The notes below the pieces were generated by a model that did not search any database, was not told the DNA's origin, and saw only the letters and a list, made by a program, of their open reading frames with translations. From Chloroflexota bacterium (GTDB lineage Bacteria > Chloroflexota > Ktedonobacteria > Ktedonobacterales > Ktedonobacteraceae): a stretch of 10,981 bases of DNA. The position numbers were made by a program, and so were the translations under genes. The number at the start of each line of letters is the position of its first letter. Position 1 is the first letter of the stretch. Shown in pieces: positions 5,622 through 10,981 of this stretch. The stretch spans positions 1 through 10,981 of the forward strand of contig DAHVFL010000121.1 in the NCBI GenBank assembly GCA_027316975.1. Reading direction: 5' to 3'.

Positions 5622-5648
5622 TGTGAGCGTCGCCTGATATGGTATCCT
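5621..5648 (+). promoter_or_regulatory. Promoter for the acyl-CoA dehydrogenase operon
   Basis: TATGGTATCCT at 5638-5648 gives TGG plus -10 TATCCT. TTGTGA at 5621-5626 could serve as a -35 at a 16-bp spacing. The predicted start of transcription is near 5655, leaving a leader of about 70 bases before the ATG at 5727. Confidence 0.45.
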
Positions 5649-5726
5649 ATGACGTAGAGCAGCGATGCTATTTGATGAAGACTACCTGCCTGAATGGGCG
5701 CGAATGCAGACCTGGGAGAGATACGC

Positions 5727-6875
5727 ATGAGAAGAACCATTTTTACTGAAGAACATATGTTGTTTCGTGATGCGTTTCGACATTTTGTTGAAATGGAGAT
5801 GGTACCGTATAACGAACAGTGGGAGAAGGACGGCGAAGTTTCACGCGAGTTGTGGTTGAAGGCGGGACAGCAGGGCTTTCTGGGTATGAGCGTGCCGGAA
5901 GAATACGGCGGCGCGGGAGTAGAGGATTTCCAATATAGCGCGATTATCGCCGAAGAAACTGTGCGCGCGGGGGTAGCCAGCGCGGGACAGGGGATGGGTC
6001 TGCATAATGACATTACATTGCCATATTTTATGGCGTATGCGAACGAAGAGCAGAAGCGGCGCTGGCTGCCAGGCATGTGCGCCGGCGAGTTGATTACGGC
6101 CATCGCCATGACGGAGCCAAACACGGGAAGCGACCTGGCGGCCGTGCGCTCAACGGCGATGCGCCAGGGCGATCATTACCTGCTCAACGGGCAGAAGACG
6201 TTTATTACCAATGGCATCTTGAGCGATGTGGTGATCGTGGTGGCGAAGACGAATTTAGAGATGCGACACAAAGGCATCAGTTTGCTGGTTGTGGAACGCG
6301 GCATGGAGGGGTTCAAGCGCGGTCGCAAGCTCGAAAAGATGGGACAGAAGGCGCAAGATACGGCGGAGTTGTATTTTGAGGATGTGAAAGTGCCGGTCGC
6401 CAATGTACTCGGCGAGGAGGGACGCGGCTTTTACTACCTGATGCGCCAGCTCGCGCAAGAACGGTTGAGCGTAGCAGTGCTGGCGGTGGCGGCCTGCGAA
6501 ACGGCGCTGGCGATCACGCTCGAGTATTGCAAAGAGCGCACGGCGTTTGGTCAGCCAATTGGCAGTTTCCAGAACTCGCGCTTCAAACTGGCCGAGATGA
6601 AAACGGAGACGGAGATTGCGCGCGTGTATGTTGATCGCTGCATCGAGGAGTTAAATGCAGGAGAACTCTCGCCAGAGAGCGCCGCAATGGCGAAATGGTG
6701 GACTTCTGAACTGCAAAAGAGGGTGGTCGATGCATGCGTGCAGTTGCACGGTGGCTATGGCTACATGCTGGAGTACCCCATCGCCCGCATGTACCTGGAC
6801 GCGCGCGTGCAGAGCATTTATGCCGGCACGAATGAAATTATGAAGGAGATCATTGGCCGCTCGATGGGCGTCTGA
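5727..6875 (+). CDS. Acyl-CoA dehydrogenase, long-chain type
   Basis: An FAD flavoenzyme of beta-oxidation-type pathways that makes the 2,3-double bond in acyl-CoA thioesters and passes electrons to ETF. It is 382 residues, the normal size. Family blocks in order: GMSVPEEYGGAGVE (53-66), AIAMTEPNTGSDLA (125-138), FITNGILSDVVIVVAKT (159-175), the middle-domain KGISLLVVERGM (182-193), AFGQPIGSFQ (273-282), LHGGYGYMLEYPIAR (340-354) and IYAGTNEIMKEIIGR (364-378). Position 366 is Ala where medium-chain enzymes carry their catalytic Glu (IYEGT). Glu258, in QERLSVAVLAVAACE, instead aligns with the helix-G base of long-chain acyl-CoA dehydrogenase. The ATG at 5727 is chosen over 5694 because GGGAGAG (5714-5720) is 6 bases upstream of it and homologues begin at this point. 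It is followed after 11 bp by a membrane-protein gene. Chain-length preference is inferred. Confidence 0.94.
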   Translation: MRRTIFTEEHMLFRDAFRHFVEMEMVPYNEQWEKDGEVSRELWLKAGQQGFLGMSVPEEYGGAGVEDFQYSAIIAEETVRAGVASAGQGMGLHNDITLPYFMAYANEEQKRRWLPGMCAGELITAIAMTEPNTGSDLAAVRSTAMRQGDHYLLNGQKTFITNGILSDVVIVVAKTNLEMRHKGISLLVVERGMEGFKRGRKLEKMGQKAQDTAELYFEDVKVPVANVLGEEGRGFYYLMRQLAQERLSVAVLAVAACETALAITLEYCKERTAFGQPIGSFQNSRFKLAEMKTETEIARVYVDRCIEELNAGELSPESAAMAKWWTSELQKRVVDACVQLHGGYGYMLEYPIARMYLDARVQSIYAGTNEIMKEIIGRSMGV

Positions 6876-6886
6876 GAAACAAAGCT

Positions 6887-7525
6887 ATGGCATTAACTCT
6901 GGTAGATCGCTTTCAGCCGCGCCTGCGAGCGAAGCAACAGGCAGCTATCGATGCCGGGCATATACGCATAGTGGAAGAGTTGGCTCTGCTGGAAAAGGAA
7001 CAACTCTTGCCACTGGCCCGTCTGAGCCTGCAATTGCTGCTGGTCGGCGCGCTCTTTTTTGGCCTGCTGAACTACGGCGCGTTCGCGCTGCGGTACCATA
7101 CCTTCAATCCGGGCATCACAGGCAGCGGTTTGCTACTGTGGCTGGTTCTCAGCGTGGCGGGCTATTGTCTGATGCTGCCATTGCACGAGGCGCTGCACGG
7201 CGCGGCGTTTTTGTTGTGGGGCGGCACACCGTACTTCGGCGCGAAGCTCCCTTACGCGCTGTATTGCGGTGCGAAGAACCAGCTTTTCCGGCGCAACCAG
7301 TACCTGGTGGTCGGGCTGGCGCCGCTGGTGGTCATCACGCTGGCCGGTATCGTAGTGACGCTTGCCTGGCCCGTTGTAGCCGCGTTTACGCTGGCTGTGA
7401 CGGCGGGCAATGTTTCCGGCGCGGCTGGCGATGTCTGGTCGGTGGCGAGAATGCTGCGTCTTCCCGCCACGACGCTGGTGGAAGATACAGAATCGGGATA
7501 CAGGGTATGGGAGGTGAATATATGA
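6887..7525 (+). CDS. DUF3267-like membrane protein with HExxH motif
   Basis: A 212-residue integral membrane protein. A cytosolic amphipathic start (1-44) is followed by hydrophobic segments at about 46-66, 82-99, 139-160 and 162-176. HEALH (100-104) at the end of the second segment is a zincin-type HExxH, and GNVSGAAGDVW (174-184) supplies a conserved Asp (D182) that could be the third ligand. This arrangement resembles the DUF3267 family, described as putative zincin peptidases; the family call is from memory. A substrate cannot be named. ATG 6887 lies 11 bp after the dehydrogenase stop with only a weak ribosome site, so coupled translation within the operon is likely. No functional tie between the two products is evident. 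An alternative frame across the same bases is a shadow. Confidence 0.8.
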   Translation: MALTLVDRFQPRLRAKQQAAIDAGHIRIVEELALLEKEQLLPLARLSLQLLLVGALFFGLLNYGAFALRYHTFNPGITGSGLLLWLVLSVAGYCLMLPLHEALHGAAFLLWGGTPYFGAKLPYALYCGAKNQLFRRNQYLVVGLAPLVVITLAGIVVTLAWPVVAAFTLAVTAGNVSGAAGDVWSVARMLRLPATTLVEDTESGYRVWEVNI

Positions 7526-7645
7526 AGTATGCCTGTACTCGAATTGTCCATATTGTTGGAATTAAGTTCAAAATGCCTGCTTGAAATGTCTATACACTAA
7601 TCACTTGAAGTTATTTTTCTATCAATAAAAGTGACGATAAATACA

Positions 7646-7674
7646 TTGACAACTATTCTAAATGCTGATAAACT
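7646..7674 (+). promoter_or_regulatory. Consensus-like sigma-70 promoter
   Basis: A perfect -35 TTGACA (7646-7651) is followed, after exactly 17 bp, by TAAACT (7669-7674). The predicted start is near 7681, about 38 bp before the ATG at 7719. This architecture differs from the extended -10 elements elsewhere in the window and supports the view that the downstream gene is imported. Confidence 0.6.
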
Positions 7675-7718
7675 TCGCTTCATAAAATATAGGTAGTCTT
7701 AGAAAGCCCACAAACGCC

Positions 7719-8729
7719 ATGCATTTGCCGCATAAATCTCCATCCAATAACTTTCCATCGCTTGTAAAACAAAAATGGCAAAAGAGCAAATTTTTCCGGT
7801 ATAGTATTAACTTCATTATGACAATTGGTGGGACTGAAATTTTAGCTACAGTGGTATTTCTTTCGCCACAACGGGCCTCTATATTCCCAACCCTTGTGTT
7901 CGCTTTAATTCCGGCAATGTTCTTGTGGTGGGCAATAACCATTTTTCAGAATTATGACGATAAAGCCGAATCTTATTCACAAAATAACACAAAATATAAA
8001 GAGGAACTTGATATCTTAATCCAGGTAAACCATAAGTTGCACAGCGAAATTGAGGAACAAGCTACGCAGTTTACAAATTTAATTCAAGAAACTGCAAGAA
8101 CGCTAGAATTTTACCCTCCTTTTCGGAAGCTATTAGAGAAAGAACCCGGTCAAAAAAAGCTGATAGGGCATTTCACAACTAAATCCGTTCGTGATGCTCT
8201 GTGTATTTGGAATATTTCGCGAAACGATTTTTTAGAGTTGGCCCAGGAAGGCATCCGGGATTGTAAAAAATGCCAGCTTATTCATTATGGATCACTCAAA
8301 GAATTACAGCAGCATCCGTACTTAAATGAACTTCAAGAAAAGCAATCTATACGTATAGTCATACTTCCAGAAGAACATAAAGATGAGATTACAGATGATG
8401 AGAAAAAATCTGAATTCTTAAAAAAAATTGGGAGAACTCCGTCATATGCAATAGGTGAGGAAAGATTTTTCGAGATAGCTGAGCTTACAGATACAAAAAA
8501 GAGGATTAAATTAGATGATTGCGCTATTCTCGATGAGCAGCTATTACTTCTCTGGCAGCATGACAGGAGATTTGCGACTCTCTGTTTTAGAGGCGAGAAA
8601 GTTTTCGAGGGAATCCTCAGAGCTTTTCAAGATTTAGAACAACAACTGAAAGGCTATCCTAATCCCGACACAAGGTATCAATTTCAGCCAATCGACGGAC
8701 TGACGAATAAAACAAGCTTAGTCGAATAG
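7719..8729 (+). CDS. Unknown membrane protein: 2 TM, coiled coil, cytosolic domain
   Basis: I recognise no named family for this 336-residue protein. Two hydrophobic helices (about 27-49 and 54-77) are separated by a short loop (PQRASI), so both ends are probably cytosolic. Residues about 78-130 are charged and heptad-like (coiled coil), and residues about 145-310 look like a compact alpha/beta domain. Within the latter, IRIVILPEE (211-219) and the motif KLDDCAILDEQLLLLWQHD (264-282), then FATLCF, resemble the non-catalytic phospholipase-D-like fold of some sensor and regulator proteins. No HxK(x4)D motif is present, so phospholipase activity is not expected. The gene is much richer in A and T than its neighbours, with many A-runs and AAA/TTA-type codons, and is single and flanked by AT-rich DNA: signs of horizontal transfer. 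The ATG at 7719 has only a weak AGAAAG about 12 bases upstream; a membrane-spanning start favours it over M34. Confidence 0.75.
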   Translation: MHLPHKSPSNNFPSLVKQKWQKSKFFRYSINFIMTIGGTEILATVVFLSPQRASIFPTLVFALIPAMFLWWAITIFQNYDDKAESYSQNNTKYKEELDILIQVNHKLHSEIEEQATQFTNLIQETARTLEFYPPFRKLLEKEPGQKKLIGHFTTKSVRDALCIWNISRNDFLELAQEGIRDCKKCQLIHYGSLKELQQHPYLNELQEKQSIRIVILPEEHKDEITDDEKKSEFLKKIGRTPSYAIGEERFFEIAELTDTKKRIKLDDCAILDEQLLLLWQHDRRFATLCFRGEKVFEGILRAFQDLEQQLKGYPNPDTRYQFQPIDGLTNKTSLVE

Positions 8730-8851
8730 AGCAGCAAGACAGCCTGGAAGTCACACCATTTTCGAATATTGAGAAAGAATTCGTCGAACCTGGCGGTGTC
8801 CTTAGTCTGGCATTCTAAAAATAGCAAATACGATGAGCGAGGAATGTCGGT

Positions 8852-9220
8852 CTACCCCTGAGCATAGACATCATCGCCTTCGAGCATGGGATGAATATGA
8901 TATTCGATCTGGTAGTTTTTGAGCAATTGCAACGCTCGCTCAGAAACGGCCTCCCTGGGAACGTCGAGTACCTTGACGATGGGGCCACGTTCGTGAAGAT
9001 CAGGGATGGCGGCTTTTAAATCTTCTAAATGGTCCAGGTCTTGCTGGTAAAGACGTATTTCCAGTTCGAGCTTCTCTTTATGAGCGTGCGCCTGGAATGC
9101 GTCCTTACGAGCAGAAAGCCACTGCCATAAAGCGTAGGCTTCATCGGAAGCCAGGTGAATCTGTAGCTGGTTGTCAGTGATAGTCATGCCACCGTCGCTG
9201 CGGTCTTCAAATGTTTTCAT
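8852..9220 (-). CDS. Hypothetical protein (122 aa)
   Basis: An unrecognised cytosolic protein of 122 residues. After a polar start, residues 17-23 look like a strand (NQLQIHL), then comes a long charged helical region (26-72) with heptad-like hydrophobic spacing. A second part has strands at 81-87 (IVKVLDV) and 103-109, with a helix between (AVSERALQLLKN). There are no cysteines, no membrane segments and no catalytic signature. The open frame extends upstream to 9319, but the ATG at 9220 has AAGGA (9230-9226) at a 5-base spacing, and the upstream extension is not protein-like. A later ATG at 9187 is an alternative with a poorer ribosome site. It diverges from mutM. TTGGGT and AATAAT hexamers at a 16-bp spacing upstream are a weak promoter candidate. 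Confidence 0.68.
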   Translation of the reverse strand: MKTFEDRSDGGMTITDNQLQIHLASDEAYALWQWLSARKDAFQAHAHKEKLELEIRLYQQDLDHLEDLKAAIPDLHERGPIVKVLDVPREAVSERALQLLKNYQIEYHIHPMLEGDDVYAQG

Positions 9221-9341
9221 GCTCTTCCTTGCTCTCTGCTTCTGCTCTGCACAGGCATTATTTCTTATTGTAAAGAGTACCCAAAAAGCACGAGAAATGC
9301 AACGTATGGACGGTCTCAATCAGGTCATTTTCACGCATGTG

Positions 9342-9352
9342 TATGCTATGAT
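9342..9352 (+). promoter_or_regulatory. Extended -10 promoter for mutM
   Basis: TATGCTATGAT supplies TGC followed by -10 TATGAT (9347-9352). The predicted start is near 9359, some 34 bp before the ATG. It shares its first seven bases with the promoter word in front of the SDR gene. Confidence 0.5.
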
Positions 9353-9392
9353 ACAGGCAACGAATACATTTCAATGGAGTACGTAAAAAAGG

Positions 9393-10319
9393 ATGCCTGA
9401 ACTACCCGAAGTAGAATACACCGCCCGCCAACTACGAACCGCCATAGTGGGCGCGACGATACGAGACGCGCAGGTCTTCTGGGAGCGCACTATTGGCCAT
9501 CCTGACGTGTCCGATTTCCTGGCCGAGATCATGGAACGCAGCGTCCTGGGAGTGCGGCGGCGCGGGAAATACCTCGTACTCGATCTGAGTGGTGAACTGA
9601 TCTTGACCATTCATCGCCGTATGACGGGGAACCTTTTGCTTTTGCCGCCGGGGTGGGAGATTGATACCAGCTTGCGAGAGCGCGATGCCGCGGCGTGGAA
9701 TACAAGAGGACCCGCATTCTATTCTGCTGACGAATCCGATGGAGTTGACCCGGTTGAATTGCGGTATTGCCGGGTGTGTTTCAATCTGCTTGATGGGCGG
9801 ACGTTGTTGTATACGGACCCGCGCAAGTTTGGGCGTATCGAGTTGTGGCCACGCGAGCGTGAGCGGGAAGCATTGGCGGGCATGGGCGTGGAACCGCTGG
9901 GAGATGAGTTTACGGTTGAAGCGTTGGCGCGCAGTCTGGCCGGGCGTAAAGGCGCGATTAAGCAGGTATTGCTGGATCAGGCGGTTATCGCGGGGCTGGG
10001 CAATATCTACGCGGACGAGGCGTTATATTATGCGTGTATTCACCCGTTGCGCCCGGCCCGCTCGCTTTCGGCGGATGAGGTTCGACTGCTGCGCGAGGGG
10101 GTTGTTGCGGCGCTGACGCTGGGCATAGAGCATGGCGGGACATCGTTCAGCGAGTATCGTGATTTATGGGGCGAGGGGGGTGACAATTATAATCATGTGC
10201 GCGTCTACCAGCAGAACGGCAAGCCATGCGCGCGCTGCGGTATGCTTATCGAGCGTATAGTGGTCGGGCAGCGCGGCACGCATTTTTGCCCGGCCTGCCA
10301 GAAGCTTACCTGGGAGTGA
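9393..10319 (+). CDS. mutM: Formamidopyrimidine-DNA glycosylase (Fpg/MutM)
   Basis: A base-excision repair enzyme that removes 8-oxoguanine and formamidopyrimidines and nicks the abasic site. The start is fixed because the catalytic residues are at the N-terminus: after Met removal, Pro2 is the nucleophile and Glu3 the acid (MPELPEVE). Lys59 (RRRGKY) corresponds to Lys57 of E. coli Fpg. Other marks are MTGN (77-80), DPRKFGR (142-148), GLGNIYADEALY (201-212) and a C-terminal zinc finger with Cys279, Cys282, Cys299 and Cys302. At 308 residues it is longer than the usual 270 or so; the excess lies at about 84-124, between MTGNLLL and the strand CRVCFNLLDG. His74-Arg75-Arg76 replaces the common HLG/HLR before MTG. 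The ribosome site is GGAG (9376-9379) at a long 13-base spacing. The stop overlaps the convergent lipoprotein gene by 14 bp. Confidence 0.95.
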   Translation: MPELPEVEYTARQLRTAIVGATIRDAQVFWERTIGHPDVSDFLAEIMERSVLGVRRRGKYLVLDLSGELILTIHRRMTGNLLLLPPGWEIDTSLRERDAAAWNTRGPAFYSADESDGVDPVELRYCRVCFNLLDGRTLLYTDPRKFGRIELWPREREREALAGMGVEPLGDEFTVEALARSLAGRKGAIKQVLLDQAVIAGLGNIYADEALYYACIHPLRPARSLSADEVRLLREGVVAALTLGIEHGGTSFSEYRDLWGEGGDNYNHVRVYQQNGKPCARCGMLIERIVVGQRGTHFCPACQKLTWE

Positions 10320-10773
10320 AAAAAGCCTGCGAGCAGCGCAGCGTGCCGCCGGGGAAGTTGGTAAAAGTTACATCGACGGTGGCCGGGATTTTGGCCGGCT
10401 GCCGCCCTTGCAGCGACAGGGTGAACGATACATAGCCGCCGTTATCACTGGTGGGACGCTGATCAAACCCCTGGTCGTAGCCCTGGAAATGGACGACGGC
10501 GCTGGCCGTCGCGCCGCTCACTGGCGCGATATTCCTGGTGAGGCGAGCGTAAATGGTGATAGTGTCGTTGGGACCGGGGGCATTGTTGGATGCCCAGGCG
10601 CCGCACCGGTACGCTGGCACGGTCGGAATGGGCGAGAGTTGCGACTGAAATTTCGGGCTGACGGTAACGGTCTGCTGCGGTAAAGACTGATCGACTGTAG
10701 GGCCGCCGCAGGATATCAAAAGTAGTATGAACGGTAGCGTTATGGCAAGTAGTAAAGCGTGTTTCTTCTTCAT
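10306..10773 (-). CDS. Putative lipoprotein with Ig-like domain
   Basis: A 155-residue surface lipoprotein. The signal peptide has a basic start (MKKKH), a hydrophobic core (6-20) and a lipobox LLISC with the lipidated Cys at position 22. A Pro/Gln/Ser-rich linker (about 25-53) leads to a beta-rich domain (about 55-155). PNDTITIYARL, VSGATASAVVHF, NGGYVSFTLSL and ATVDVTFTNF look like the strands of a bacterial Ig-like (Big) fold; this is inferred from pattern only. Two cysteines (at about 57 and 147, in YRCGA and LRCSQ) could form a disulfide outside the cell. It lies opposite mutM, and the last 14 bp of the two genes overlap tail to tail. The ribosome site is weak. An extended -10 promoter lies about 80 bp upstream. 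Confidence 0.82.
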   Translation of the reverse strand: MKKKHALLLAITLPFILLLISCGGPTVDQSLPQQTVTVSPKFQSQLSPIPTVPAYRCGAWASNNAPGPNDTITIYARLTRNIAPVSGATASAVVHFQGYDQGFDQRPTSDNGGYVSFTLSLQGRQPAKIPATVDVTFTNFPGGTLRCSQAFFTPR

Positions 10774-10854
10774 CAGGCATTCATCTATGAGCGCGATGCT
10801 ATAAGTACATCAAATTTGTTAGAGCAAACGAACATAATTTGGAACAACAGGTAC

Positions 10855-10865
10855 ATTATATCATA
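10855..10865 (-). promoter_or_regulatory. Extended -10 promoter for the right lipoprotein gene
   Basis: On the minus strand this reads TATGATATAAT: a TGA spacer and a perfect -10 TATAAT. The predicted start is near 10848, leaving a leader of about 75 bases before the ATG at 10773. No -35 element is evident at 16-18 bp. Confidence 0.55.
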
Positions 10866-10892
10866 GACGTGTGCTTTTACCAGGGTTGAGAT

Positions 10893-10912
10893 AAGCCCCA
10901 GCAGGGCTTTTT
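10893..10912 (+). terminator. Weak hairpin with T-tract
   Basis: AAGCCC (10893-10898) pairs with GGGCTT (10904-10909) around the loop CAGCA, and three further T follow, making a five-T run (10908-10912). It has the form of a weak Rho-independent terminator for rightward transcription, but no rightward gene ends near it. It could end a small transcript or be chance. The remaining bases to the window end hold no gene I can support. Confidence 0.3.
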
Positions 10913-10981
10913 GGTTTACCCGAAATACGCTTATTGCATGTTGGACTCCAGGTGTGAAGCATCTCCAATGAAAGATGAAAA

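Noticed and set aside
5576..6124. 182-codon open frame on the minus strand
   Set aside because: Antisense to the conserved start of the acyl-CoA dehydrogenase gene and covers the divergent promoter region.
6853..7584. 243-codon open frame on the plus strand
   Set aside because: An alternative frame over the DUF3267-like gene. The other frame has clear membrane helices and HExxH; this one is Ala/Gly/Arg-rich and unstructured.
7719..8729. Active phospholipase D / nuclease
   Set aside because: The C-terminal domain recalls a PLD-like fold, but no HxK(x4)D motif is present anywhere in the protein.
2835..9383. Shared word AATGGAGTACG near 2834 and 9373
   Set aside because: An 11-bp match close to two gene starts, but it sits in different contexts (possible start codon versus ribosome site), and two such matches in 11 kb can arise by chance.
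10971..10981. Possible gene start (ATG AAA GAT GAA) at the right edge
   Set aside because: Only three to four codons are visible and no ribosome site precedes them.

Overview
The window looks like chromosomal DNA of a Chloroflexota bacterium, most likely of the Ktedonobacteria type. This is inferred from the mix of genes, the high-GC codon choice in most of them, and the intergenic hairpin repeats whose spurious translation reads HPERSEG. I could not run a search to confirm the taxon. Most genes are ordinary housekeeping or metabolic genes in short operons: a short-chain dehydrogenase with a divergent QueA-like protein, ribonuclease Z with a two-helix membrane peptide, an acyl-CoA dehydrogenase with a HExxH membrane protein, and the DNA glycosylase MutM.

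Layout from left to right. Bases 1-178 (-) hold the start of a lipoprotein gene that runs off the left edge. A 411-bp gap follows, with a 30-bp-arm hairpin repeat. The SDR and QueA-like genes (+) form a two-gene unit that ends at a very long hairpin (2447-2506). Two tiny candidate genes (-) converge on the same hairpin. A membrane-anchored alpha/beta hydrolase (+) comes next. Between it and rnz lies a 527-bp convergent gap packed with repeats: a second HPERSEG-type hairpin, a 44-bp-period tandem array, and a third such hairpin nested inside a pair of 21-bp inverted repeats. The rnz operon (-) and the acyl-CoA dehydrogenase operon (+) diverge from a 173-bp promoter region. An AT-rich island (about 7526-8850) carries one gene for a two-helix membrane protein with a coiled coil and a cytosolic domain. 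It has its own consensus-like promoter and looks foreign. A 122-residue unknown protein (-) and mutM (+) then diverge, and mutM runs 14 bp into the 3' end of a second lipoprotein gene (-).

Three observations stand out. First, six intergenic regions carry an extended -10 promoter word of the form TATGnTAnnnT at a sensible distance upstream of a gene, whereas the AT-rich island gene uses a TTGACA-17-TAAACT promoter. Second, the repeats cluster between convergent genes and one is nested in another inverted repeat. Third, the AT-rich membrane protein is the best candidate for an undescribed accessory function. I see no CRISPR array, tRNA, rRNA, transposase or recognisable multi-gene defence system.
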